From positions 3,158,057 through 3,222,056 of the forward strand of contig CAWHVG010000005.1 of assembly GCA_963832725.1 (NCBI GenBank): a stretch of DNA of 64,000 nt, written 5' to 3'. The notes below the pieces were generated by a model. The model had not been told where the DNA came from. It worked only from the letters and a program-made list of their open reading frames with translations, and did no database searches. Every line of letters begins with the position of its first letter. The stretch's first letter is position 1. Positions 29,533-41,186 of this stretch are shown here, piece after piece. This stretch comes from JAEZBP01 sp963832725 (lineage in GTDB: Bacteria; Myxococcota_A; Polyangia; Polyangiales; Sandaracinaceae). A program made the position numbers and the translations under genes.

Positions 29533-29847
29533 TCAGTCGCCGAGGACGCAGCTCACGACGGGCGTGAACTCGCGCGCGGGCGAGCCGCGGAAGGTCAGCA
29601 CGTCGGTGCTCTGGCCGGCGGGCACCCGCACGCTCTGCGCGTCGGGGTTGACGTTGGTGGCCACGCTGCAGCGGGCGGTCTGGCCGCAGCCGTTCTCGAT
29701 GTGGACGATGTGGTTGTACGACGAGGCGGCCCAGCGCGCGTTCGCCTGTACCTCGACGCAGTCGGGCACGGAGCCGGCCTGGGCCGACGCGGCCAGCGGC
29801 GCGCCGAGGGCGAGGACGAAGAGGACGAGACGGCGAGCGCGCTTCAT
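29533..29847 (-). CDS. small secreted cysteine-containing protein
   Basis: 104 aa. Signal peptide (LVLFVLALGAPLAASAQA) is followed by about 80 residues with four cysteines (PDCVE, NGCGQ, ARCSV, VSCVL), suggesting two disulfides in an exported protein. A 17-bp piece of its 3' end recurs 44 bp downstream (29500-29516), where it would encode another VVSCV tail followed by a stop. It may be the remnant of a duplicated gene. No family recognised. Confidence 0.6.
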   Translation of the reverse strand: MKRARRLVLFVLALGAPLAASAQAGSVPDCVEVQANARWAASSYNHIVHIENGCGQTARCSVATNVNPDAQSVRVPAGQSTDVLTFRGSPAREFTPVVSCVLGD

Positions 29848-29884
29848 GGCTCCACGATGCGTCCGCCGCCGCCGGCTGGCAACT

Positions 29885-31048
29885 TCACGCCAGCTCGACG
29901 CGCGTGATCTCGGCCGGCACCCCGAGCCGCATCGGCGGTCCCCAGTAGCCCGTCCCCTTGCTCACGTAGAGGGTGGTCTCGCCGTGCTGGTGCAGTCCGG
30001 CGACGTAGGGCTGCTGGAGCTTCACCAGGAAGTTGAAGGGGACGATCTGCCCGCCGTGGGTGTGTCCCGAGAGCTGGAGATCCACGCCGTGCTGGCTGGC
30101 CTCGTCGATCTGCTTGGGCTGGTGGGCGAGCAGCACCACCTTGCGCCCTTCCGGTCGACCGGCGAGCGCCTTGGGCAGGTCCCGCCCGTGCCCGTTGCCG
30201 AACGCGGCGGCCTCCCAGTCGTCCACGCCCGCGATGTCGAGCTCGGCGCCCTCGTGCTCGATCGTCACCCGCTCGTTCCGCAGCACGCGCACGCCCAGCT
30301 CGCCGAGGTACGCCACCCACTCGTCGACGCCGGAGTAGTACTCGTGGTTGCCGGTGACGAAGAAGACGCCGTGGCGCGCGTTCAGCTCCGCCAGCGGTGC
30401 CACCAGCGGGCCGAGCTCGGCCACCGAGCCGTCGACCAGATCGCCGGTGATCGCCACCACGTCCGGCTCGAGCGCGTTGGTCCGCCGGACCAGCTCCTCG
30501 ATGAAGCTCTTGCCGATGGTCGGCCCGACGTGGATGTCGGTGAGCTGGACGATGGTGAACCCGCGCAGCGCGCTCGGCAGGCCCCGCAGGCGGGCCACCA
30601 CGTTCTCGATCTTCACGGGGCTCAGGGCGCTCACCATCGAGAGCGCGCTCAGGCCGAGGCCCGTCCCGCCGACCGCCAGCGCGATGCCGCGCGAGAGGAA
30701 GAGCCTCCGCTCGGGCGAGGCGACGTCGTTCGTGCCGCCGAGGAAGTAGTCGCCGATGCCGCGCACCATCTCCGAGGGGACCAGCAGGACGAGCAGCAGG
30801 AACATCGCGCCCATCCACACGTACGCGATCCACGAGAGCGGGCCGGCGGCGCTCCGCGAGAGCACGCGGCCCGCGATGAACGCGAGCGGGATGGAGATGC
30901 CGAGCGCGATCAGGAGCCAGGTGCCGACGTTCAGCCACGGCGCGGGCCAGAGCGGCGCCTTCACCAGCCGCTGCCACAGGTAGTAGTGGACGGCCGTGGT
31001 CACGCTGAGCACGACGGAGAGGAACACCAGGATGCGGGTGACGCTCAC
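29885..31048 (-). CDS. membrane-anchored metallophosphoesterase
   Basis: 387 aa. Four transmembrane helices (about residues 5-25, 40-60, 72-95, 122-140) precede a calcineurin-like phosphoesterase domain. All metal-site motifs are present: QLTDIHVG, ITGDLVDG, VTGNHEYY, LLAHQPK and SGHTHGGQI. The architecture is that of YkuE/YaeI-type proteins, phosphodiesterases acting at the membrane. The active domain lies after the fourth helix. The gene stands alone between the secreted protein and argJ. Confidence 0.88.
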   Translation of the reverse strand: MSVTRILVFLSVVLSVTTAVHYYLWQRLVKAPLWPAPWLNVGTWLLIALGISIPLAFIAGRVLSRSAAGPLSWIAYVWMGAMFLLLVLLVPSEMVRGIGDYFLGGTNDVASPERRLFLSRGIALAVGGTGLGLSALSMVSALSPVKIENVVARLRGLPSALRGFTIVQLTDIHVGPTIGKSFIEELVRRTNALEPDVVAITGDLVDGSVAELGPLVAPLAELNARHGVFFVTGNHEYYSGVDEWVAYLGELGVRVLRNERVTIEHEGAELDIAGVDDWEAAAFGNGHGRDLPKALAGRPEGRKVVLLAHQPKQIDEASQHGVDLQLSGHTHGGQIVPFNFLVKLQQPYVAGLHQHGETTLYVSKGTGYWGPPMRLGVPAEITRVELA

Positions 31049-31274
31049 CGAAGGGTGATGCGGCGCTCACGTCCCGGCGTCAATCGCGCCCGCGCGCGCT
31101 TCACGTTTCTACACAGCGGGTCGGCGGACTGGTACTCCCGGCCCGAACTCCGTTCCGGGTTTTCGTGCAAGTAGCACGAACCTGCACTGCGTTCGGGCCT
31201 CAGGCCGTACCGTCGTCCCGAGGCTCGACCCGTCCTCAGCAGAAACCCGGATCGAGACTCGCGCTGCCGAGGGG

Positions 31275-32476
31275 TCAGGAGCGGTACGCCGCGTTGAGGC
31301 GGATGTACTCCTCGCCGATGTCGCAGAAGACGTAGCTCGCGTGGGCCTTGCCCGGCCCGAGCTGCATCTTGATCGTGTAGTAGGGCTCGTGCATGGCCCG
31401 GCGCGCCTCTTCCTCGGCCTCGCGCCCGACGCCCATGCCCTTGCGCACGACGGTGGCCTTGCCGATCTGATCTCGACCTTCTCCGGATCGAACGCGACGC
31501 CGGCCATGCCCGCCGCGGCCATCAGCCGGCCCCAGTTCGGGTCGCGACCGTGGATCATCGCCTTGACCAGCAGGCTCTTGGCGCACTCGGCCGCCACCTT
31601 GCGCGCGGCCTCTTCGCTCGGCGCGCCGATGACCTCCATCATCACCACGTGCTCGGCGCCCTCGCCGTCCTGCACGATGCGCTTGCCGAGCTCGCCGAGG
31701 ACGTCGACCAGCGCGTCGATGAAGCGGCGCGCGTCGCGATCGCTGCCCCGGAGCGGCTCGCATTGCACCCGACCCGAGGCCATCGCGAAGATCGAGTCGT
31801 TGGTGCTCGTCGCGCCGTCGACCGTCATCATGTTGAAGGTCCGGTCCACGGCGCTGTTGAGCGCGCGCTTCAAGAACGAGCTGTGCATCGGCGCGTCGGT
31901 GAGCACGAACGCCAGCGTGGTGGCCATGTCCGGGTGGATCATGCCCGCGCCCTTGGCGATGCCGAGCACGGTGCACTCCTGATCGTTGCCGATGGGGAAC
32001 TTGATCGAGGAGACCTTCGGCCACCAATCGGTGGTCAGGATGGCGCGCGAGAAGTCGTCGATGCGACCGGGCTCGCGGCTCGCGAGGAGCGCGGGGAGCG
32101 CGCTCTCGATCCGCTCGGACGGCAGCGGGTACCCGATGACGCCGGTCGAGGCCATCAACACCATGTCGTCGGCCACGCCGAGCTCGTCGGCGAGGATCGA
32201 GGTGATCACCTTCGCGTCCTCGAGGCCCTTCTTGCCCGTGCACGCGTTCGCGTTGCCGCTGTTGACCACGATGGCTTGCGCGCGGCCGCGCTCCACCCGC
32301 TGCATCGAGAGCTCCACCGGCGCCGCCCGGATGCGATTCTTGGTGAACATCGCGGCGGTGGCGACCGGTTCGTCGGCGACAATCAGCCCGAGGTCGAGCT
32401 GTCCGTCAGGCTTGACGCCGCAGGCGCTGGCCGCGAAGGAGAACCCGGAGACGGTGGGATGCTGAGAGTCGGTCAT
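31275..32476 (-). CDS. argJ: ArgJ: ornithine acetyltransferase / glutamate N-acetyltransferase (frameshift near 31,475)
   Basis: About 400 aa. It transfers acetyl from acetylornithine to glutamate in arginine biosynthesis. Landmarks: VVNSGNANACTG, GKKGLEDAK, MASTGVIGYPLP, IAKGAGMIHPDMAT (autocleavage just before the Thr), VDGATSTNDS, MIHGRDPNWGR. The frame breaks in GAGATCAGATCGGC near 31,475 and resumes with IGKATVVRKGMGVG, YYTIKMQLGPG and the C-terminal IGEEYIRLNAAYRS, the usual ArgJ ending. The break falls between two GATC sites and is probably a sequencing indel. Start ATG at 32476. No other arg gene is nearby. Confidence 0.92.
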
Positions 32477-32630
32477 GGGTGGAGGAGCTTTCCACCATGA
32501 GCGCCACCTGCGTCAACCCGTGCGTGCCGGAAAGCTTCGAAAGTTCGGTAAGTGCCACCTCGTGCGGACGTCGGCGCGGCGCCGGAATTCGAAGGGGGGG
32601 AGAATCCTCCCGATGGCGTAGAGAAATACG

Positions 32631-33095
32631 ATGGCACCGGCGCTCGACCTCGACCGGCTCCCGGCGGGCCTCCGCACCACGGTGGCGCGCGCCCTCGAGG
32701 ACGTGGACGCGTGCGAGGCCGCGATCGACGCGCTGGAGGCCACCGCCGCCCACGATCGCAGCCCGGACGTGCTCTTGGCGCTGGCCCTGGTGAGCTTCCA
32801 CGAGGCCGCCGAGCTGGTGCTCAGCCAGATCGAGCCGGCGGCGGAGCGCTCGCTCTTGCTGATCGACGAGGCGATGGAGCGCGGTGGGGTTCCCACCGAG
32901 GGCGTCCACCGATTGCGTCGCCTGTGCGAGGGCAGCCTGGAACGAGAGCGAGCTCGCCGCGCGCGGCGGGCCATGTATCCCGGCGCGGCGATGGAGCGAG
33001 CGCGGCGCGCGTGGATGCGAGGCGACGACGCGCTGGCGGCGGAGCTGGCCGGCGCGGCCGATCGGATCGCGACGGATCGGCGCCGCGCGGGCTGA
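32631..33095 (+). CDS. hypothetical helical protein
   Basis: 154 aa, ATG at 32631. Almost entirely predicted helix, rich in Ala, Arg and Glu (ARALEDVDACEAAIDALEAT, SQIEPAAERSLLLIDEAMER, LERERARRARRAMYPGAAME). No signal peptide or membrane segment. It is divergent from argJ. No family recognised. Composition is consistent with real coding sequence. Confidence 0.5.
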   Translation: MAPALDLDRLPAGLRTTVARALEDVDACEAAIDALEATAAHDRSPDVLLALALVSFHEAAELVLSQIEPAAERSLLLIDEAMERGGVPTEGVHRLRRLCEGSLERERARRARRAMYPGAAMERARRAWMRGDDALAAELAGAADRIATDRRRAG

Positions 33096-33209
33096 CGCGA
33101 GCGGCGGACGAGCCGGTAGGAGCGGAGTGGCTCCTCAGGCCCAGCCAGGGGGCAGCGCTCTCGACGGCCGATCACGCCCGAACCGCCATCATGCCGGCCC
33201 GGCGCGCTC

Positions 33210-34574
33210 TCAACGCGCGGCGCAGAAGTCGCGGACGACCTCCCACAAGGTCTCGAGGCCCCAGCGGAAGCCGTCGACCGGGATGCGCTCGTCGTGCCCG
33301 TGGTACATCCGCGTGAAGTTCAGCTCCGGGCCGAGCCGCACGGGCGAGAAGCCGTAGCAGGTCGCGCCGAGCCGCGCGTAGGCGAAGGAGTCCGTGAACC
33401 CGGGGATCATGTAGGGCACGGCGGTCCCGCCGGAATCGCGTCGCTTCAGCACGTCGACGATGGTGTCGTAGAGCGGCGTCGCCGTCGTGAAGACGGTGCC
33501 GTCGTGGTGATCGAAGACGCTGATCTTCACGTCCGGTCCGACCACGCGCTGAACCTCGGCCAGGAACTGCTCGACGGTCTGCCCGGGCACGACGCGGCCG
33601 TCGACGCGGGCCTTGGCGCTGGAAGGGATGACGTTCACCTTCTTGCCGGCGTTCAGCATGGTCGGCGACGCGGTGTTGCGGAGCATGGCGTCGATGCCGA
33701 TGGCCTGCTCGAGGTTCTGCTTCTGCAGGACGTCGAGGAGCGCGCCGGCCAGGCTCGGGCTGAGCAAGAGAGGCAGGAGCTTGTTCTGCGGGAAGGGCGC
33801 GCCCGCCGCGAGCGCGCGGAGGAAGTCCTCCACCACCGGCGTCAGGTGCTGAGGCATGCGCTTCGAGCCGAGCCGCTCGAGCGCGCGACCCAACCGGACC
33901 ACCGAGTTGTCGGGTCGCGGCATCGACCCGTGCCCCGGCTCGCCGGCGACCTCCATCTCGAACCAGCAGATCCCCTTCTCGGAGACCTGGATCGGGTAGA
34001 AGCGCGAGTCGCCCATGTAGAGCGTGTGCCCGCCGACCTCGTTCAGCACGTACTCGGCGCGCACCTCCTCGGGGTGCTCCTCGACCAGGTAGAGCGCGCC
34101 GTGGTGGCTGCCGGCCTCCTCGTCGGCGACGGCCGCGAAGATCAGGTCCCGCTCCAGCGAGAGCCCGGTGCGCTTGGCCAGCAGCATGGTGACCAGCGAC
34201 ATCGTCACCATGTTCTTCATGTCGATGGCGCCGCGGCCCCAGATGCAGCCGTCCGCCTCGACCGCCTCGAAGGGCGGGTGCGTCCAGAAGTCCGGGTCGG
34301 CCGGCACGACGTCGAGGTGCCCGTTCAAGAGAAGCGGCGCCTTCTTCCCGTTGCCGCGGACGCGCGCCACCAGGCTGGCGCGGGTCGGCTCGGACTCGAA
34401 AATCCGATACTCGATGCCCTCTTTCTCGAGCACACCGGCGATGTAGTCGGCGGCCGCGCGCTCGTTGCCGGGCGGGTTGGTGGTGTCGATGCGGAGCAGC
34501 GCCTTGAAGTGCGCCACCGCTTCGTCGCCGATGGCCGACCAGTCGATCGTGCCGGGCACGGGCGCGCTCACCAC
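33210..34574 (-). CDS. M20-family metallopeptidase (amidohydrolase)
   Basis: 454 aa. The dinuclear zinc site motifs are all visible: NGHLDVVP (first His and Asp), WGRGAIDMKN (bridging Asp), VADEEAGS (catalytic Glu pair) and MYHGHDERI near the C-terminus. The dimerisation lid domain lies in between (AGEPGHGSMPRPDNS). This is the ArgE/DapE/CPG2 superfamily and an aminoacylase or dipeptidase activity is likely. The start is GTG at 34574 or GTG at 34571; the latter overlaps the glyoxalase stop as GTGA, indicating translational coupling to gloA. Confidence 0.9.
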   Translation of the reverse strand: MVSAPVPGTIDWSAIGDEAVAHFKALLRIDTTNPPGNERAAADYIAGVLEKEGIEYRIFESEPTRASLVARVRGNGKKAPLLLNGHLDVVPADPDFWTHPPFEAVEADGCIWGRGAIDMKNMVTMSLVTMLLAKRTGLSLERDLIFAAVADEEAGSHHGALYLVEEHPEEVRAEYVLNEVGGHTLYMGDSRFYPIQVSEKGICWFEMEVAGEPGHGSMPRPDNSVVRLGRALERLGSKRMPQHLTPVVEDFLRALAAGAPFPQNKLLPLLLSPSLAGALLDVLQKQNLEQAIGIDAMLRNTASPTMLNAGKKVNVIPSSAKARVDGRVVPGQTVEQFLAEVQRVVGPDVKISVFDHHDGTVFTTATPLYDTIVDVLKRRDSGGTAVPYMIPGFTDSFAYARLGATCYGFSPVRLGPELNFTRMYHGHDERIPVDGFRWGLETLWEVVRDFCAAR

Positions 34575-34993
34575 TCCCCCGTGTTCGGCATCGAGGCCCA
34601 GGGCTCGGCCGGAGGCAGCGCGTCGCCGTGCTGGAGCAGCTCGACCGAGTGCAGATCCGGCGAGCGGACGAAGGCCATGTGACCGTCGCGAGGAGGCCGG
34701 TTGATGGTCACGCCGGCGTCCATCAGCCGCTGGCAGGTCGCGTAGATGTCGTCGACGGCGAACGCGAGGTGGCCGAAGAAGCGGCCGACGGCGTAGGGCT
34801 CGTCCCCATCCCAGTTGTAGGTGAGCTCGATCTCGGCGCCGTCGCCCTCGGCGCCGCTCCGCAGGTAGACCAGCGTGAAGCGCCCGGCCTCGCTCTCGTG
34901 GCGGCGCACTTCGACCAAGCCGAGCTTGTCGACGAAGAAGTCGAGCGCGGCGTCGAGATCGCGCACCCGGAGCATGGTGTGGAGGAATCGCAT
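34568..34993 (-). CDS. gloA: lactoylglutathione lyase (glyoxalase I)
   Basis: 141 aa from ATG at 34993 (RFLHTMLRVRDLDAALDFF); an ATG three codons upstream at 35002 is possible. It carries the glyoxalase I metal ligands: His in FLHTMLRV, Glu in AEIELTYNW, His in FGHLAFAVDD and Glu in SVELLQ. NWDGDEPYAVG and GHMAFVRSPDLH are also typical. It isomerises the methylglyoxal-glutathione hemithioacetal to S-lactoylglutathione. Length is normal for the short bacterial enzyme. Its stop overlaps the start of the M20 peptidase gene. Confidence 0.92.
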   Translation of the reverse strand: MRFLHTMLRVRDLDAALDFFVDKLGLVEVRRHESEAGRFTLVYLRSGAEGDGAEIELTYNWDGDEPYAVGRFFGHLAFAVDDIYATCQRLMDAGVTINRPPRDGHMAFVRSPDLHSVELLQHGDALPPAEPWASMPNTGEW

Positions 34994-35150
34994 CGCGCGC
35001 ATCGTAGAGCGATGCCCGAGAACCCTCCAGTCACGTTTGGGCAGTCTCGTCTCACGCGCATCGGCCATGCCGTTCGGCGGTCGGCTCCGAGTGCGGTCGG
35101 GACCGAAAGCGGTGGTCGCGCCACACGCGGCAGCGTAGGTTCCGCGCGCC

Positions 35151-35525
35151 TTGGTCATCGTCCTCTTGCTGAAGCTCGTCGCGCTCGCCTTCGCCGGCTA
35201 CGAGTCGGTGCGAGCCCACTTCTTCGCCGGCATCGGCGCGCTGGTGACGCTCGTCTATCTGACCCTCGCCCGCCTCGCGAGCGTGCTGCCGCCCTATCCG
35301 AACATGCCGCTGCGTGACGCGCTGCAGGAGACATGGTGGCTCTATCCCGCGGCCGCGCTCTTTTTCGCGCTCGGCCCGATGGTCTTCGCCTTCCGCACCG
35401 CTCGCGCGCTCCCGGCTCCCCGCAACACCTCCATCGGTCGGGCCGGTGCCGCGTTCGGGATCGCCGTGCTCCTCGACGCCGCCGTGCTGATTTGGGGTGG
35501 GCTGAGAGCGCTGTTCGACTCTTGA
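35151..35525 (+). CDS. small multi-pass membrane protein
   Basis: 124 aa from TTG at 35151. Predicted transmembrane helices at about residues 3-18, 24-45, 65-83 and 99-119 (LLLKLVALAFAGYES, IGALVTLVYLTLARLA, LYPAAALFFALGPMVFAF, AAFGIAVLLDAAVLIWGGL). No family recognised. The TTG start is tentative because no strong ribosome-binding site precedes it. Confidence 0.55.
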   Translation: MVIVLLLKLVALAFAGYESVRAHFFAGIGALVTLVYLTLARLASVLPPYPNMPLRDALQETWWLYPAAALFFALGPMVFAFRTARALPAPRNTSIGRAGAAFGIAVLLDAAVLIWGGLRALFDS

Positions 35526-35610
35526 CCGCACGCGCCCGTCACGATTAGCTCCACGCCGTCCGCGGAGCGGCTGCGCGGCGACCGAACCCTCAGCGAAGCG
35601 AGGTCCGAGC

Positions 35611-36265
35611 ATGTCGGAGGTGATCGAGACCCTGAGGTCGTCGCGGCTGATCGCGATCGTCCAAGCGCCGGACCGGGCGGATTCTGATCGCCCGCGCCGT
35701 CGCGGCCGCCAAGGGCGGGCTGACCCTCCTCTCGCTGCCGGTCTCCGTGCCCTTCGTGGCGGAGATCGCGGCCGAGGTCGCCGATGCGGCCGACGTGACC
35801 GTCGGCCTGTCCGGGGTCGTCCACGCCGACCACGTCGGGCTGGCGCTGGCGGCCGGCGCCGAGTTCGTCATCTCGCCGATCTTCGACATGGAGCTGATCG
35901 AGACGAGCCACGCCCGCGGCCTGGACATCGTGCCTTCCGTCACCACGCCCAACGAGCTCCATCAGGCCAGCCGCGTCCACGACGGACCGATCGCGGTGGT
36001 GCCGGCGGCCGGCCTCGGCGGAGCGGACCACCTCGGCTGGCTCCACCGGACCTTCCCGGACGTCGCCCTCGTCCCCTTCGGCGGCATCGGCTCCGATACG
36101 GCTCCGCACTATCTGGAGCAGGGCGCGAGCGCAGTGGTGATCGATCGCGGTCTCTTTCCGTCGGAGATGGATCCCGAGTCGGCGGCGGTGATCACCATGC
36201 GTGCCGAGGCGCTGGTCGAGCTCTGCGCCGACTTGGTGCTCGGCGAGCGCCAGAGCGTGACCTGA
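35611..36265 (+). CDS. KDPG/KHG aldolase-like (Eda fold) protein lacking the Schiff-base lysine (frameshift near 35,683)
   Basis: About 217 aa after repair of a shift at GATTC (35680-35684); deleting one T gives RADLIARAVAAAKGGLTLL. The fold follows Eda: AGAEFVISPIFDMELI, GLDIVPSVTTPNELHQA, VPAAGLGGADHLGWL, VALVPFGGIGSDTAPHYLEQ, GASAVVIDRGLF. However, where Eda has AVKxFPA the sequence is PIAVVPAA, so the Schiff-base Lys is missing, and the catalytic Glu region (ALEVT) reads LLSLP. It is therefore probably not a KDPG aldolase. It may bind a sugar phosphate or act on another substrate. It lies 163 bp upstream of a phosphofructokinase gene on the same strand. Confidence 0.65.
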
Positions 36266-36428
36266 TCGCCCTTGATCGAGGGCGTCCGGGACCAAGCTCC
36301 CAATTCGGGGACCTCGGCTCGATCGAGGCGATTCGCGAGCTGCGTCGAGCCATCGCGACGCTGAGCTGAGTCACCGGTCGTCGCGAGGGTTCCCCCACCG
36401 ATCCGTCTCGGAGCGGAGGAGCCAGATC

Positions 36429-37738
<1,310 letters not shown>

Positions 37739-37831
37739 GAGCCCGCTCGAACGAGACCTCGACCGCGACACGGGCGTGAGGGTACGAGCGCGAACCCGTT
37801 CACGCCGAGCGGATGCCGAAAACGAGGGTGC

Positions 37832-39140
<1,309 letters not shown>

Positions 39141-39146
39141 GAAGAA

Positions 39147-40127
39147 TCAACCCTGTTCCGAGCGCTCCAGCCGAACGCCCTCTGCACCGATCGTGAGGGA
39201 AAGTGCAGTCAGTCCGCGCTCCTGGCACGCCGCCGACCGAAAGCGAGACGCGGCCTCGGCGTCCGCAAAGAATGCGAGGGCCACGTCTCCGCCGCCCGCG
39301 CCGGACGGCTTGGCGCCTCCGCCGTGGGCTTCCGCCAGCGAGGCCACCCGAGCCAGCGATTCGGTGACGATGGGCGCGCCGGCGGCTTCGCCGAGCTCCG
39401 CCATGGCGCGACCGTGATCCCGCGCGGCTCGGACGACCGCCTTCGCGTCGTCTTCGAGCACCGCGCCCGAGAGCGCCTCCGCCGCTGCCCGCAGCGGATC
39501 CGCCGCCGCTCTGTATCGCGTTTGGTCCTCGTTGGCCAGCGCACGGACCTTGGCTACCAGATCGCTCGTGCGCGCGGGCTCGCCGGTCCAGATGACCTCC
39601 ACCTCGAGGTCCTTGGGCCAGGGCAGGGACTCGGCCTCCTCGACCGCGTCGCGCCGGAAGCGGACCAGGCCGCCGAGGGTCGCCGCCGCCACGTCGGCTC
39701 CGCTCCCCTGTGGCGCGATGGCGCGGTGGCCGGCCAGCGCCCAGGCGAGGATGCGCCGCCGTTCCACCGCCGGATCGAGCCCGTGCCAGGCCAGGACGGC
39801 GCCTGCCGAAGCGGCCGAAGCCGCCGCCGAAGAGCCGAGGCCCAGCTTACGGTCCCCGTGTCGCAGCGAAGCGGTGTCGATGGTCAGGCTCATGGGCACG
39901 GGGCCGAGGTCGCGCTCGGCGTACTCTCGGGCTAACACCGCTTCGGGCGGGAGTCGCGCCTTGCCGGGCGAAAGGGCCACGGCGCTGGGCGAGCCGTCGG
40001 ATCCGGGGGCCGACCAGACGGCGCTCACCCGCGCGTCGACCGCCGCGACCAGCGCCTCGGCGCCCTCGAGCACCACATACTCGCCGGAAATCATGAGCTT
40101 TCCGGGTGCGCTGATCACGTCGCTCAC
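39147..40127 (-). CDS. mvaK2: phosphomevalonate kinase (GHMP family)
   Basis: 326 aa. GTG at 40127 overlaps the TGA of mvaD as GTGA. Starts SDVISAPGKLMISGEYVVLE, the GHMP motif 1 as found in phosphomevalonate kinases. Motif 2 is KLGLGSSAAASAA and motif 3 is GGAKPSGAGGGDVALAF. APQGSGADVAAATLGG also fits this enzyme. It converts phosphomevalonate to diphosphomevalonate. Identification as this kinase rather than another GHMP member rests on gene order between mvaD and mvaA and on motif 1. Confidence 0.85.
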   Translation of the reverse strand: MSDVISAPGKLMISGEYVVLEGAEALVAAVDARVSAVWSAPGSDGSPSAVALSPGKARLPPEAVLAREYAERDLGPVPMSLTIDTASLRHGDRKLGLGSSAAASAASAGAVLAWHGLDPAVERRRILAWALAGHRAIAPQGSGADVAAATLGGLVRFRRDAVEEAESLPWPKDLEVEVIWTGEPARTSDLVAKVRALANEDQTRYRAAADPLRAAAEALSGAVLEDDAKAVVRAARDHGRAMAELGEAAGAPIVTESLARVASLAEAHGGGAKPSGAGGGDVALAFFADAEAASRFRSAACQERGLTALSLTIGAEGVRLERSEQG

Positions 40128-41110
40128 AGCGCCTCGACCTCGATCCCGGGTCCCGGTCGAGCGACCAGCGTGCGGAGGACACCCTCGGTGGACGCCAGCG
40201 CGGCCTGCACTCGCTCGACGTCCGCTTCGCGGCAGACCGCCTTCACGTGCGGGCCGGCGTCCATGGTCGGACAGACCAGCACGCCCTCCTCCCGCAGCCG
40301 CCGCACGGTGGCCAGCGCGGCCACGCTGGCCGGTTGCCAATACAGTATCGATGGCGATGCTGTCATGGCCACGGCGTGCATCGCGAAGAAGCTCTGCTCG
40401 ACCAGCGGGACCAGCCGCTCCATGTCGCGCGTTTCGAGGGCGCCGGAGATGCCCTCGCTCAACCCGCGGGAGGTCTCGACCCAAGCGTCCCAGTAGACCG
40501 AGGTGCGGCGACTCTCTCCCATCGCACTGCGGGAGCCGATCGCCTTGCGGCCCTCGGCGGTGACCGCCACGACCACCCGCAAATCCCAGTGGTCGGGCCC
40601 GGCCAGCCGGCGTGCGCTCAAGGCGTCATCACCGGGCTCGCCCGCCGCCAGCTCCACGAATCCGCCGAAGATCGAGCGGGCCGCGGAAGCGCTGGCGCGG
40701 CGCGCGCGGGCGCTCAACTCGGCCGCGGAGCTGTCGAGCCCGGCCGCGGTGGAGGCGGCGCCGGCCAGGGCCGCGAATCCCGACGCGCTCGAGGCCAGGC
40801 CGGCGGCGGTCGGGAAGTGGTTCACGCTCGACACGTGGGCCTTGGCCGTGACGCCGCTCTCGGCGCGGACCTCGTCGAGGAGCTTCACCACCCGGCGGAG
40901 CTCTCCCGCCTGCGCGGGCGCTGCGTCGAGCTCGAACGCGTCCTCCGTCAGCGCGTCGTCGAAGGTGACCGTGGTCTCGGTGACCAGCGGATCGAGGGTG
41001 ATCGACACGCTGGGCACGGCCGGCAGGTTCAGCGCGTCGTCGCTCTTTCCCCAGTACTTCGCCAGGGCGATGTTGGCGCGCGCTCGGGCACGCGCAGCTC
41101 GCTTCGTCAT
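40124..41110 (-). CDS. mvaD: diphosphomevalonate decarboxylase
   Basis: 328 aa from ATG at 41110, preceded by GGAGGCGAGG. Starts RARANIALAKYWGKSDDALN, the diagnostic MvaD motif. Further: NLPAVPSVSITLD, NHFPTAAGLASSASGFAALA (ATP-binding), SAARSIFGGFVEL, YWDAWVETSRG, VCPTMDAGPHVKAVC. The conserved catalytic Asp is in TMDAGP. It performs ATP-dependent decarboxylation to isopentenyl diphosphate. Length is normal. It sits between the mevalonate kinase gene (76 bp gap) and the phosphomevalonate kinase (4-bp overlap). Confidence 0.93.
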   Translation of the reverse strand: MTKRAARARARANIALAKYWGKSDDALNLPAVPSVSITLDPLVTETTVTFDDALTEDAFELDAAPAQAGELRRVVKLLDEVRAESGVTAKAHVSSVNHFPTAAGLASSASGFAALAGAASTAAGLDSSAAELSARARRASASAARSIFGGFVELAAGEPGDDALSARRLAGPDHWDLRVVVAVTAEGRKAIGSRSAMGESRRTSVYWDAWVETSRGLSEGISGALETRDMERLVPLVEQSFFAMHAVAMTASPSILYWQPASVAALATVRRLREEGVLVCPTMDAGPHVKAVCREADVERVQAALASTEGVLRTLVARPGPGIEVEAL

Positions 41111-41186
41111 CCTCGCCTCCGTGGGGAACGTCTCGCTCGCCCCGCGTTCATCCTTCAATCAGGCCGCGTCCTCGCTCGCGCGAGCT

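Noticed and set aside
34568..34574. Frameshift or fusion between gloA and the M20 peptidase
   Set aside because: It is an ordinary short overlap of stop and GTG start; both proteins are complete.
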